A stretch of DNA of 64,000 bases from Megalobrama amblycephala. Taxonomy: Eukaryota; Chordata; Actinopteri; Cypriniformes; Xenocyprididae. The notes beneath the pieces are model-generated. The model worked only from the letters and a program-made list of their open reading frames with translations. It searched no databases and was not told where the DNA came from. Shown one piece after another: positions 23,784 through 36,069 of this stretch (its first letter is position 1; each line of letters starts with the position of its first letter). Location: contig NC_063049.1 of NCBI RefSeq assembly GCF_018812025.1, forward strand, positions 34,787,447 through 34,851,446. The letters run 5' to 3'. The position numbers were made by a program, and so were the translations under genes.

Positions 23784-23965
23784 TATATGAAGAGTTCAGA
23801 TGCAAAAGCCACAAAACGTCAAAAATGAGATAATGATATTGAGCGAATGCTCTCCGCACATAGCATACGTTCATCAAATACTTTCGAATGCTTCAAAACC
23901 GCTAAATCCTAGCATCAAACCATTCAGAAATACTGGTTCGTTGGCAGAAACCGTTAAATGCCACA
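23784..23965 (-). mobile_element. Partial copy of the GAAGAGTTCAG MITE
   Basis: Begins tatatgaagagttcagatgc and follows the reverse complement of 35820-35999 for about 180 bp (shared words caaaaatgagataatga, cattcagaaata, ttggcaraa). The other half is missing. It retains variants of the subterminal motif, for example tcaaaaccgctaaatcc at 23893-23909. Confidence 0.88.
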
Positions 23966-24050
23966 TCCCATTGTCAGCAAAAGCCTTTGAGTCAACAGAA
24001 GAACCAATCAGAAGACGCACATCGAATCATATGATGTCAAGATGAATGAC

Positions 24051-24109
24051 ATTTACATTACATTTACATTTAGTCATTTAGCAGACACTTTTCTCCAAAG
24101 CGACTTACA
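24051..24109 (-). mobile_element. SINE/LINE 3' tail fragment
   Basis: Read on the minus strand it gives ttgtaagtcgctttggagaa...gtctgctaaatgactaaatg, the tail type found at the end of the SINE at 57975-58112. Only the tail is present. Confidence 0.75.
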
Positions 24110-24185
24110 AATGAGAATAGTAGAATCAAATCAACATGAGAACAACAGTATGCAAGTGCTGTGTGAAGTCACAGTTCCGTCAGTA

Positions 24186-25066
24186 AAGTGCCGAATATCG
24201 ATACCGATGCCTATACATTTATTAATTTCTCTCTCTCTTTTTTTTTTTTTGATGTTGCAGTTTTCTAAGCACAACACAGTGAGACTAATGAATGTAGGAC
24301 AGCTTCTTTATTATTACGCTAATGAAAAAAGTAATAATTTTTATGTGCTTGTCACAAACTTAAACAACAAAAATTTCACAGTGTCCAATAACCATGTCCA
24401 ATTACCAAAATATATAATTGTTGTTATATAAAAAGAAATTTACAAACAATACAACAAATACTATAAAAATTAAAGATTTAGACTAGATAAAAATTAAATA
24501 CACTTGTTTTTCAGATACAGTAGGTTTATTTACCATGTATACATTTATTTAACATATTTTGTTGTTTTATTAACATTAATGACAAATATAGGCTAAGGTC
24601 CCTTTAAGACCGAATCCATGACACATAGCCTATCCTGTTTTCATCCAAATGTTTACGTCCACTTAAGCCATAATCGACTGTATTTACGTGAGATACTACA
24701 CACAATGGATATTTTGACAACTATGTGTGCATTTGACCATTCAGGCGCGAGGAGAAGTGATCGCTCGCTGTCTAAAAGAACTGGGATCGCGTGCAAGAAA
24801 GAGAGAGAGAAAGAGCGCTTCTGTCATTCAGCGCGATTCCGCCTATCACCTAATCGATAACGAAAGCATGTAGTTCGCAATGTGTGTTGCCATCATTCAT
24901 TTTGAAGTATTTCCACACCTCTGAGGCTGCCGCCGGTGTCTCTGTGCAATTCTGTCAGTTACATCACGTGAGGTATTGGTCTTTGGTATCGGGGGTATTT
25001 TTACGAGTACAAGTACAAGTACATGAGCTTGGTATCGATACTAGTATCGGCATCGGAGCATCCCTA
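24186..25066. mobile_element. hAT-like element with TATCGATACC subterminal repeats
   Basis: The left side has gccgaatatcgataccgatg. The right side has ggtatcgatactagtatcgg and ends gcatcggagcatcccta, a hAT-type terminus. The left terminus has decayed and no 8-bp duplication is readable. Open frames inside are short and unassigned. A related fragment is at 33612-33729. Confidence 0.7.
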
Positions 25067-25435
25067 CTGAATATTACTAATGTCACATAGACTACTATTT
25101 AGGATGGATAGTATGCACGTTGAGACACAGGCACTGTCTTTACAGCACATGGAGCGTGATAATGCACAGCCACGGCAAACAGACACGAAAAATATAACCA
25201 GTTTAACCACCATCACTACGAATTATTTATTAAATTTAGCTCTTAATGAGAGCTCTGTAGTCTCAACAATAATTAACCAAGACCATTCAAACATTTTCAT
25301 GACATTTAATTCGTAAAACGACTTTGATTTCCGAGCTGGTTCTGATCGAGGCTTGGCTATCTATCACTGTAACCGGAAAAACTTTTACCCGGCGTGGATC
25401 ATTCCGGAAGCCAAAAACCCGGAAGTGTGAAATAG
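25067..25435. other. Intronic sequence, nothing assigned
   Basis: Plain sequence between the hAT-like element and the next repeat; no structure seen. Confidence 0.4.
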
Positions 25436-25530
25436 GCCTATTCCAGTTCAGCTTCCTGTGGGGTGTGGCCAGCTCAATTCAAATTCCACCTCATGAACTG
25501 AAGGGGATCAAATTCCCGACCTTTCTGGAT
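25436..25530 (+). repeat. Dispersed repeat CTTCCTGTGGGGTGTGGCC
   Basis: Shares cttcct..tggggtgt.gcca, ctcatgaact and aagggga.c with 44395-44500, in the same orientation. Element type unknown. Confidence 0.65.
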
Positions 25531-26417
25531 AAAACATACAACTTCAAAACAAGATGTTCCTTAAATATCACAGAATCAGCAAACTCTCATTTCCCTCAGA
25601 GTGCTTTCTAATGGAAGGCAGATAATGGATGAATGATTCTAGCATACATCACAATCTGCCTGAAGGCTCGTTTCATATAATAGCTGCGAGGGTTACGTGT
25701 AAGAGACATCATAACAGATGGGTTGGAGGGTTACCCAAACACTTTAATGAATGCAGGATTGCATTGGTATCCCTGACCTCTTCCATCATGAACATGCAGA
25801 ACTAGTACGGTGCCTGTAAATGAAGAATATTACTCCATCTCACCGAGACTTTACACGCCTAAGCTCTGGATGTTGGCTGTTTCCTTTTAATTTGTGCTAG
25901 CCTGTCTTGCTCATTATGCCTTGAATCGATTGAATTTGTTTTAATGCTGCGCATAGGAATGTAAACTGCAAGTGGTTGGCATTTAAAAAGATATACAAAC
26001 GCTCAGCCAATACAATCACGGCAGAAACAGCGATAGAATTTAACTGGGAAGGCAATCTACACTCACATAATAGTGGTATAATATATAAGGTGGGTGAAAG
26101 GTTTGGCTGTGTGATGAAGAGCTGGGCAAACCGTATTAATTATCAGAGCTATCAAGGGAATATACTGCTCACTTAAATTGCTTGGCAATGCAGGTCCACT
26201 CACACTATAGCTCTGAGACGTCAGCTCAGTATCTTGGCCCTTCAAACAGCAATTCTTGCTTTATGATTTCCATATTTGTGTGAGCCAAACACACTGCCAT
26301 ACCACCAGTGACTATCATTCCAGATTATGTTTTCTTCTTGCAAGGGATGTAAGATATTTTGGTCAGTCTTTTCAAACACTCAAAGTTTCAAAAAGATACC
26401 CCAATCTCACTGCACTG
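25531..26417. other. Intronic sequence, nothing assigned
   Basis: No repeats or coding signal recognised; looks single-copy. Confidence 0.45.
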
Positions 26418-27192
26418 TAGGACTGGGTATCAATTAAGATTTATTGATTCATTTCTGTTCCATTTATTTTGATTCAGTTTGATTTGATTATAATTAATTT
26501 ATGGATATTTAGAACTATTACACCGTGTCTACACCAGATGTGACTTTTTATCGCAACAGCTAAAAGCTGTCTACACTGAACACGACAAGCCGACCGTTGC
26601 AAAGCACTTGGACTACATCAGAAATAGAATGGGGAATACGTTTACTGACGAGAATTTGTCGCGTTCAGTCGTGTCGTGCCGCATCCAGTGTAGACAATTT
26701 CACTGATTATAATGGGTTCTATTGACTTTTGATGCATCGCATTGCATCACGCCGCTCGCGGCCGGTGTACACACGGTGTTACTCTACTACTGCTGTAAAT
26801 TAGTGTTTTAAACGGATTCAAACCAATGACTCTTTGAATTATTCACTAAAGGAACTAGATTGTAGCAGTCTTTGGTTTTGAATTTGAATACTCCAGTAGA
26901 GAAGCTCCAAAGAATTGGCTTAGAAGAATCATTTTGCTTGTGAATTGGGCAATAACGCTGCATGTTTTTGATTCACTAAAAAGAATTGGCTCATTAGAAT
27001 CATTTATTTGTGAATCAGACTATACTGGTCATATTAAGGAAACAATGATACAGGGGTTTTCTACCTTGGTACATTACAACAGTATTTATTTTAAAGCTAA
27101 CAAAAAGTCCAACAACAGCTAGTTTAAAAGAATAATTAATGATTAATGGAATTAATCAGAATTTTTTTTTTTTTTTTTCCCATCCAACCCTA
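26418..27192. mobile_element. hAT-like element with a nested Harbinger MITE
   Basis: Left end TAGGACTGGGTATCAATT, right end ...CCCATCCAACCCTA, an imperfect inverted pair. Inside are two diverged direct copies of aagaattggct...agaatca (26909-26932 and 26980-27004). Flanking 8-mers agree at 5 of 8 positions. Without its insertion the element is about 520 bp. Confidence 0.68.
26521..26778. mobile_element. PIF/Harbinger-type MITE (258 bp, TTA duplication)
   Basis: Flanked by TTA on both sides (26518-26520 and 26779-26781). Left end CACCGTGTCTACACCAG; right end reversed CACCGTGTGTACACCGG, 15 of 17 identical. A 3-bp TWA duplication with such ends is the mark of PIF/Harbinger. The interior is GC-richer than the host hAT sequence and itself partly palindromic (gtctacactgaacacgac versus the inverted cgcatccagtgtagac). 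Confidence 0.9.
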
Positions 27193-30100
27193 CGCCATTG
27201 CTTAATGTTATTATGGCCGCTCAAGTCGAATGTAATCCCACCTGTTGCCAATAGGGTCACATAAATTACAAACTTCACCTTTAATGTCCTCCACATACCT
27301 TCATGGAGCACGCAAATAAGCGAATCAGGTTCCAATCCTAAAAATGGAAATTTGACAGTATAATCTGTATCTCCAGCAGAAACAGCCAAACATGAGCCTT
27401 ATAAATTAGCTTCATGCTTTAAACAACGACAGAGCCGCTGAGGGAATATGGATGTGTTGTTATTGTTTGAAAGTGTTCATTACCACATCACCACAAAGAA
27501 GCTGCAGGTTAAAGCAATTATAGTCTGGCCTTTGTACGTGCTGAATTGGAGAAATGCTAATTTGACATGTTATTACAGCCAAGCCAAAACATCCCCGCCA
27601 AACACACCCGGGCAATTCCCTCTCCTTCATGCTCAGCCTTGGTGTTGTTGAATTACAGCAGGGTTGTGTAGGTGATGGTAATGCAGGTTGAACAGACCCA
27701 CTACATCTCTGTAACATCGGTAAAAGCTATGCCGGGGCAATTATTAATGTCTTGTGTCTGTTCTAGAGCTGTTTGGGAGAAACGGAACAAATTGGCTTTG
27801 TGGTGCAGAAAGAGGATGCTATTGAACACAGTGGAATGGAGTGAGAAGTCATTAAAGCATTGCGAGCCAAAGGAGAATGGGTTTAGTGTCTTCCATTTCA
27901 GCTAATTTCTGAGAGTTTCAATCCAGTTCTAACCTCTACAGGTTTAACCGTTGTAACTAAGTTCTACTGCAAAAAAAAAAAAAAAAAATCCAATTCAGAC
28001 CTCCATGCAAGTCAATCAAGAAGGTCCTGCGAGTGTAAGGTGGTCTCAGGTGTTATTTGAGCGCAGGACAGACAGGAGGAGCGTAGCACACATCCCAGAA
28101 GTTCTTTCAGGCCGACGCTAATTTGTGTTCTTCTCTTGGGGCTCACTGGTAGTGTTCATCGAGGGCTCAGGAGCTGCTAATTGTTTAATCTTCAAGGAGG
28201 TCAGTCTCCTCACTTACACAAATTAGCCCTGAGCCTGGAGCCATGGGAAATTAGGCCTCGGGCTTCTTTTCTGGCACAGAAGCCACTTTCACAGCCAGAA
28301 CTGGCGGTTTTCTCTTTCTTTTCACATTTTCCGCTTCCTTCCATCTCTCTGACACTCACTCTTGCTCTTTTCCCCTCTGACTGTTTTCTTATCAGGAATC
28401 GATACATCGCCTGGGACATGAGAACGAAGATGAAAGCCGAGTTGATTTCTTGGAAGACCGTGTCACTACTAATACAAGATGAATTGCTTAACTCACCATA
28501 AGGAAGAAATACAGCCATTGATCTTGGAGGTGTTTGAGGTAATTGAATAGACAGATCTCAGCTGGCAGCTGAACAGAGCAGTTTAGTTCGTATGGGCGCC
28601 GACGGTGACGCAACAACAAGGCCTTTCAAAGACCTCTGCTTTCAGAGCACATGGATGTACAAGACATTTTACAGCGACAGTCTTGCCTCAATCGATAAAA
28701 GTGAGCTGCACATCACACTGTATGCTAATATCTTGTGCTTTGCAATAGCCTGCAGACACTTGATGCATTTAAGCAGGGCAGCACAACTACTTTTAGATTC
28801 CTCAGGGGAAAAAAACTTAAAAGTTAGACTTTTGGAGATCTCAAACGTTTCACCTAAAGTGCCTTAGGAGAGATACAAAAAATAAAGACACAAATGAGAC
28901 ACACACAGCACAAATATAGAGCAAATGTGAATTGCATAATTGAGATTAGTTGGTCATGGAAGAATTTATGTTCCAGTTCATTTTGAAATATTTTCATTAC
29001 AGACTTTGGTACGTTGCCAAACCTGAGCACAATTTGAGGCATTGTTTCTTCTGAAACACTACCAGACACATTAATTTACAGGGATTTATTCTCAGGAGAA
29101 AAATCGGAGAAGCAGTAACTGATCACCATTCAGTCTCACTTTAAAAAAAACAACCAAGATCTCTTCTTTTGTGATCTATTGGACATCCAGACTTATCAAA
29201 TTACTGTAATGAATTAATCTGAATTAAAAAAATAATAATAATAATTAATTGAAATAAAAATAAAAACTATTTGGAAAAACATTAAACTGAACTAAAATAC
29301 ATTTCCATGACCCTAAAATGAGCAAAAAATTATATTTTTATTGTTCAACAATTTAATACAAACAATTTGCCATTTAATCAACACAAAAAGCAATAATAAT
29401 AATAAAAAAATAATAATAAAAAAAAACTAAGACTATAATGAAAAAAACTTTAGTAACTAAAATTATAATACATTATAGTTAAAATATATTGCATAAAATG
29501 AACAGTCATGGAGTGAATTCTAAGGACAATTTAACTAAATCAAAAGAACTAACTGAAAACAAAACAGAAACAAAACTAAATACAAATTTATAATAATCCT
29601 GGAATTTTTAAAAGTGGTTGCTTTCTCACCTTCACACAAGATATGTCACATTCTCTAGCATTCCAACCTCTGTCAGAGTTGTACATCTGCCTGACCCATG
29701 ATCCCTTCAGCACTTAGGTTCAGGTAAGAGAAAACATGACGACTTGCAGTCAAAAAAGGTTTAAGTGGAGTTCTTTTGGCATGCAGCCTTCCCTTTCAGA
29801 GCAACACTACAGGAAGTCCAGTTCACTCTGTGCCCAATCAACTGAGACAGGAGTGCAGAAAACCTTCTCACTGCAGAGATGTCCTATCAAAACTGAAATA
29901 TCTGTACTCTACAGCAGAAAAACACAGGAACAGGAACAGGAACATTATCTGTAATGTTTGCAGATTCCATCATTTTTTAACCTTCCACCACTTGTGTTAT
30001 ATGTAGAGATAGACCCAGGGCTTGATATTAACTTTTTTGCTCACCAGCAAAAGTTACTAGCCACAAATTTTGACTTCGATTCCATAGGGGAAAAACTACC

Positions 30101-30799
30101 ATATAGATATTTTTAATATTATCTTATAATTTGACAGTGTATACGTATATTAGGCTGCTGTCACTTTAAGACCTGATGCATGGATCCATTATGCTGTTAC
30201 AAATGCGTTTTCTTTCTCAACTGTTTGTGTTCCCTTAAAACATTACTTGACCGGCATTTTGACATTATTTTGTGCATATTTGACTGTTTAAGCACAATAC
30301 GCAGCAAAAAATAACTCAATTTAGTACTGAGATATGGCTTTATATGCTCACACTTTGGGTAAAATTATGCGCAATACATCTACCATGCATCTACCAACCC
30401 AGAAAACGTGAAAATGGACAACCCAATAACTTTGTTTTGGTCAGCTTTTCTCTGCAAGCATGTGAAAAAACGAGCCGTTCAGATTTCACTCTCCTTGTGA
30501 CGTCGGAAGGGGATCTTATTATAATATACCGCCCCATGTTTCCACCTATGGCGCCGCCATTTCGTTTTCTCAGGTGACAACGGTGTACCATAACACTGGT
30601 CCTGGAGTGCAGCTGTCCTGCACAGTTTAGCTACAACCCTTATCAAACACACTTGAATGTCTTCAGGATTACTAATGTAAAATTCATATAGGCCTACCAG
30701 TATGTGCAAGTCATTTTACACGAGGCTGATTTGCACACGAGGGTCAGTAAAACACAGGATTTGCACAGAAGTTGATTCTCAAAGATAGATTGATACCAA
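27193..30799. other. Intronic sequence, mostly single-copy in appearance
   Basis: A poly-A is at 27970-27987. A-rich tracts fill 29220-29600. A hAT-type left end, cagggcttgatattaact, is at 30016-30033 without a clear partner, and 30587-30660 resembles a common fish repeat (ggtcctggagtgcagctgtc). The block 27900-28560 is GC-balanced. No exon found in the short open frames, including the overlapping pair at 28181-28518. Confidence 0.42.
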
Positions 30800-31449
30800 C
30801 TGTTCATGATCCAATTTCATATCTATTTTGTGATGTTTGCAAATTGTCTTACTGAATGTGTTTCATTAGCATGTTGCTAATGTGCTGTTACAATTGTGCT
30901 GTTTCTTACTGTATTCACGGAGACCAGACCCATGTCATTATTTTCATTTTTAACCAGAAAACGCTTGCAGTCTGTATAATTCATAAACGCATTCATTCTT
31001 ATTGAGTCTCTCCAACAGTATGTAGCTTTAGCCAAGTTAGCCGTGCAGCATGTTATCAAACCCATTCAGAATTGAATGTTAACAAACATCCACAACATAC
31101 ATGCCATACCTACGTCGTGATCTGATATGCTGTATCACAAACAGTTTTTAATGATCCATTTTGAGAGTTATATTTGCTGTGTGAGCTTCTCCTGTATTAT
31201 TTATGCCTCAGTGTATTGGAATTGAGAACCTGGGGGGCAGGGAGCACGAGCTCATTTGCATTTAAAGGTACACACACCAAATCAACGCATTTTTTCTCCG
31301 CCCAAAAATAGGCAGTTAAAACATGGTATAATAAAAAAAAAATCCATGGGGTATTTTTTTTTTTTTTTTTTTTGAAACTTCACAGACACATTCTGGGGAA
31401 ACCTGAGACTTATATTACATCTTGTAAAAAGGGGCATAATAGGTCACCT
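30800..31449 (-). mobile_element. Inverted relative of the TTAA MITE at 58748-59565
   Basis: Read on the minus strand it follows the order of 58748-59565: terminus aggtgacctattatgcccct next to TTAA (31450-31453), a phrase like cacagacacattctgg, a cgccc-rich patch, then ctccaacagtatgtagcttt and gcatgttgctaatg. The far end could not be placed (30640-30800). Poly-T tracts interrupt it. Confidence 0.75.
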
Positions 31450-31453
31450 TTAA

Positions 31454-32479
31454 GTGGAAAAATGACAAAAAAAAAAAAAAATTGTAATCAGTATTTTTGT
31501 AATAACAAAAAAATGTGCATGGCCTACAAGCAACATGGCTCAATGTGTCAGACCACTAACCACTATGTCATGGCTCTGACCAGATTCCACTCTCTTAACA
31601 AATTATGAAGAGCCTGACATCTATAACATCTGTTACAAATTTTATTCATTTACGATCACTTGCTGAACACACAAACATTAATGAATCATCTTACAAACTA
31701 GAACCAAACCCACATATGTGTACCTGAAGTTGGCATGTGAGGGTCTAACCTGCGTGTGCCATAATTGTTATATACCCCTTGGCTTCAGGCAGTTATGCTT
31801 CCTGACGTCAAATTAGGCACTAATGAAAAACAAGTCACAATGAATAAAGCTCAAGCTCACCAGACCCTCCATCTGCCACCCACCATAATGAAGAGACTCC
31901 GAGAGAGAACTGCAGGATGACTTTGGAAACAAGCTTTGAGACGGAGCGGTGGAGTGAAACAGGGACGGAGGTTTCCGTAGAGGGGGGCCGTCCGTTCCGT
32001 CTCTCACTGTTTCTCATTATACCAGCCCAGACACTTCACATCTGAGGCTCACACAGCTGCCAGAGGATGACACAAAATGAAGGACTACGAGCTTCAACTG
32101 GCCGGTCTTTATAACTCAGTTTCTTTAAAGTGGGTTGACATGTGCTCTGACCTTTTATCACTGTCATTACAGAGAGAGCACGTCTGTGGCCATGCCTCAG
32201 CGGAGGTTTACCCGATCCTGGCTGCAGTGGCGCTACAACATGCAGGGACCTACATAGGGTGGCTGCTTCTGCTGCAAAAACAGAAGTGGTGCTGACTAAT
32301 TCATTATGCTTAATGAGAAAGTTTCCATTCTAGACACAAATCATGGAGTCTCACCCTTTAGCCACAACATTTAATCCAGGCCCCAAATTTATCCAAAACC
32401 CTGAGTTCTGTAGTTAAACAATTGCAAGCTTAATTCCTTCTATAAGCAAACCTTTCCTTAAAAATCAAGAACTGATTTG
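31454..32479. other. Intronic sequence, nothing assigned
   Basis: A-runs at 31470-31481. The part 31740-32300 is GC-richer with several overlapping open frames on both strands, none recognisable. Confidence 0.45.
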
Positions 32480-33095
32480 CATAGAAGTGTAAAAATGATT
32501 ATGATGCAATGCATTGGTCACAGAATTTAAAATGATAACTTACTTTCTAGGCTAAATCTGACCATTTAGTCCATATATTGATTGAATTGATTGAATTATT
32601 GTCAAAAATAAAATAAACAGAGGTATAAAGTGACTATACATCAATATGAAAATGCAATGTACTGACTACAGAACTCAAAAATCTGATTATAATTAAGTCC
32701 ACAATAATGAAGCAATTAGATGTAGTAAAAAAAAAAAAAAAAACTAAAATTGAAATTTTATTATCGAGTAACTTACTGTTCAGAATATACTTGGACAGTT
32801 AGTCCATATTTTGATTGAATTATTGTCAAAAATAAAATAAACAGAGAACATTAATAAACATTATGCATCAATCTGAAACTGCAACACATTATCTACATAA
32901 TTTAAAAATCGGATTATAATTAAGTCTAAAATAAAGAAGCAATTTTATATCATAAAAAAAATAAAATTTTATTATCGAGTATCTTACTGTTCAGAATATA
33001 CTTGGGCAGTTAGTCCGTATTTTGATTGAATTTATTGAATTATTATCAAAAATAAATTGAACAGAGGTGTAAAAATGATTATGCATCAATCTGTA
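32480..33095. repeat. AT-rich tandem array, about three units of 211-233 bp
   Basis: The landmark gtccatattttgattgaatt occurs at about 32569, 32802 and 33013 (spacings 233 and 211). Others recur in step: tcaaaaataaaataaacaga, attataattaagtc, tgcatcaatctga, cttactgttcagaatatact. Units differ by substitutions and small indels, including a poly-A in the first. A minisatellite-scale or satellite-like array. Confidence 0.93.
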
Positions 33096-33611
33096 AAAAT
33101 GACAGCTCTCATTGAAGTATATGCGTGAGACATCACTGCTGCTGTCAGAGCGCGATCAGACCTCACTAAGCGAATGCTGAACGCGGTTGGACATAGTGGT
33201 GTATTAGAGTTAAAAAATGCTATAAATATTGTTCGGTTTGACGCACAAACCGACCGTTTCGTGTCTTAGGACATCAATGTGTCGTCACGATCCGCAGGGT
33301 TTAATTTGGACTTGTCTATGCAAGTTTTATTTACTCTTATAGTAGAAGTTCCCATCCACTAGCATTATTTGACTGACAGACGGCAACGGTTAGAGTTAAA
33401 AATCATCATTTGTGTTCGACTGAAGAAACAAAGTCACCTACAGCTTGGATGCGCTGGGGGTAAGCAGATAAACAGCAAATTACCAGTTACTCTGAAGTTG
33501 ATGAAATGAAGAGAATAAAGTTTTTATTTGCATTTCTTTCCAAATATAATAATTAATGATTCATTATTAATTATAATGAAATTATCTTTAATTTAAAAGA
33601 AGGTATAAAAA
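33096..33611. other. Intronic sequence with one repeat-like phrase
   Basis: Around 33413-33470 the phrase gttcgactgaagaaacaaag...cttggatgcgctgggggtaa resembles the arms of the foldback family. The rest (33100-33400) is GC-richer and unassigned. Confidence 0.45.
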
Positions 33612-33729
33612 GCAGAACCCCCAAACTATCGGTACCGTTATCGGCAGATATCAATCTGAATATTCGGCTATCGATATCGATGGAGAAATTTAGTATCGGT
33701 ATAGAAATTTAGTATCGGTGCATCTCTAG
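33612..33729. mobile_element. End fragment of a TATCGGTATCG hAT-like element
   Basis: Several ATCGGTA and TATCGATATCG words followed by ttagtatcggtgcatctcta, a decayed form of the GCATCCCTA terminus at 25066. The phrase gaaatttagtatcggt is duplicated in tandem. Confidence 0.7.
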
Positions 33730-34508
33730 TAAAAATTATTGTTAAATTGTTATTAATCTTTAAAAATCGATAAAAAATATAAAATTCTCACATTTTAGTT
33801 AAAGATTTACAACTGAATCAAATTGTTGTTGGAGCAAATATTTTCACTACTAAGAATCAGTATCTCTGTAAGAGATACTTTATTTTCAGTTTTAGTAAGC
33901 ATTTCAAACTGCAGAGAAGCTTCACCTTTTGTTTTTGAAGCCAGCGACTGTGAGGGTGTGTTTACTCTCTCTCTCTGCCTGCAGTTGGCCTGGGGCCCTC
34001 CCTCCCTATGGCCCCTGACAGTGCAGTAATATTATCTGAGTGCAGTGGCAAAGCCTTATTGCTTTCCTCTAAATCTCATTTGAAGGATACAATGTGTGTT
34101 AGAGATTAATGATTAAAATAATATTGCTTGAAAATAATGATGGCAGTAAATCCATAGGTTCTAAGCTAACCTTGACGGATGCATCTGTTTTTATTTGAGG
34201 AATGAAAACTGCACAATGTGACAGTTTTTTTCTCCATGCCTCCCTCTTAGACAAGTACAGCAGGACTGGTCAGACCAAACGAGCATCACAGAGGCTTACT
34301 GGAGACTGTGGCATGCTGTGAAAAGCCCCCAGGAAATATAGGGAGAGAAAGGGCTAAACTTTTTCTACCTCTGCTACACTTCAAGTTGAAAAGAATCATT
34401 TATTTTGATTCTTCAATGTGGAGACAATAGAAAAAATATCAAAATAAAATATCAAATAAAATAAGAATCAAATCAACCAAAATAGACCACAGAAAAACTG
34501 AAAAGTTT

Positions 34509-34513
<5 letters not shown>
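33730..34513. other. Intronic sequence, nothing assigned
   Basis: AT-rich, with a GC-richer patch at 33930-34030. No structure seen. Confidence 0.45.
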
Positions 34514-34603
<90 letters not shown>

Positions 34604-34607
34604 TATA
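34514..34607. repeat. (AT)n microsatellite
   Basis: About 46 AT units with a single interruption near 34598. Preceded by acac, a common seed for such arrays. Confidence 0.97.
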
Positions 34608-35142
34608 GATTTTTTTTATTTTTTTTATTTACATTTTATTTTATTCCAAGTAAAGAAAATGTTTTCATGGTTTTATTATTATTTTTTTTTAATTTATATT
34701 TTATTTTGTTCTGAGTCCTATCACCAGGATACTTGATAGAGAGTAACACTGAAAAAATTATAGTAGAAGGCAGAAACAGATTGAGGCTTTTAATAAAGAA
34801 GTATAGTGTGATTTCCCTCACCTAGAGTGATCTTGCTACATTGAGAAATAAAGTTTGGGATCTGATTAGCATAACCAAATACAAAAGCGCTGGAGGTATG
34901 GAGAACTGGAGATGGGCATCTAGTGCTGAATAAATCAGAGACTGTGAAAGGAAGAGAGAATAATGCATAGACCATCTCTGATTCTCCTTCAGAACCTCTT
35001 CATTCACATCTATATTTAATGTATGACACACCACATTTCCTATGAACTAGTTTTACTTAATTTAAGTGTCCGTTCACACAGAATGCATTTTAAAAAAATT
35101 AAAATGCAATAAACCTAAAAGGAAGGTGAGTTTATATGTGCA
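34608..35142. other. Intronic sequence, nothing assigned
   Basis: T-rich tracts at 34610-34700, then plain sequence. No exon in the two overlapping minus-strand frames at 34790-35034. Confidence 0.45.
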
Positions 35143-35146
35143 TTAA

Positions 35147-35373
35147 AGGTGGCATGAAACTGACGTTGCGATAGTCTTTTCTTCTCTATGGTGATGTACT
35201 GTACATCTGAGTGAAACTTGATTTTCTCCATTGGGAATTGACTGGATCACTGGATCGTTGTGAGTGACAGGTTATCCTCGCGCAGAGAAACACGTCATCA
35301 AAGAAGAAATGAAATGTTGCTGCAAGAGGGAGTGGAAGTTATTCTGAATAAAGATTACAAGAGAATACATATA

Positions 35374-35375
<2 letters not shown>
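35147..35375 (+). mobile_element. Left part of another TTAA-flanked repeat (AGGTGGCATGAAAC)
   Basis: TTAA at 35143-35146 is followed by aggtggcatgaaactgacgt and by phrases I recall from a dispersed fish repeat (gtgagtgacaggttatcctc, cgcagagaaacacgtcatca). The right end is lost in the following (TA)n tract. Confidence 0.6.

Positions 35376-35433
<58 letters not shown>
35376..35433. repeat. (TA)n microsatellite, left of the MITE
   Basis: About 28 TA units ending exactly at the inverted terminus of the MITE at 35434. Confidence 0.97.
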
Positions 35434-35436
<3 letters not shown>

Positions 35437-35996
35437 GAGTTCAGATGCAAAACCCTCTAAATCCATCAGACTTCTTTTCTTTAAAATGAGCATTTTTTAC
35501 CAGGCTTTTACGATCAAGTTCAGGAGTTTCATTTTAAAGGTAATGATAAGGTTATTAGCTAGTGAATAAAATAACTTTTTTTCAAAAATGTCACTCTAGA
35601 CAATTTATTGGTTTTTAACAAGTTAGATTTTCTTTTGCGTCAAAACCAGCTAAATCCACTTGTGCTTTTTTTGCAAAAACCTCTAAATCCACCTATTTGG
35701 GACAAGACATGGTAAATAGTTGAAAAATTACTTAAGATGCAACTAAAAACCCTGAAAAAGATGAGAGCACTTATCACTTAAAAACTAAACAGTAGACAAA
35801 CCTCTTTACACAGGGATCTAACGCGTCTAGAGGCTTTTGCCAACAAACCGATATTTCTGAATGGGCTGACGCTGCGATTTAGAGGATTTGAAGCACGTGA
35901 TTTGTTGAACGTGTACTACGTGCCGTAAGCATTCGTTCAATGTCATTATCTCATTTTTGACAGAGATGGCGTTTAGCGGCTTTTGCATCTGAACTC

Positions 35997-35999
<3 letters not shown>
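35434..35999. mobile_element. MITE (GAAGAGTTCAG family) embedded in a (TA)n tract
   Basis: Inverted ends: left GAAGAGTTCAGATGCAAAA; right, reversed, the same 19 bases, perfect. Both ends abut (TA)n, so the target duplication is TA or hidden in the repeat. The motif GCAAAACCCTCTAAATCC recurs three times forward (35447-35464, 35641-35657, 35673-35690) and three times inverted (35826-35840, 35875-35893, 35968-35986). No coding capacity. A partial copy is at 23784-23965, where the terminus again begins tatatgaagag. Confidence 0.92.

Positions 36000-36065
<66 letters not shown>
36000..36065. repeat. (TA)n microsatellite, right of the MITE
   Basis: About 33 AT units starting exactly at the right inverted terminus of the MITE. 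Confidence 0.97.
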
Positions 36066-36069
<4 letters not shown>

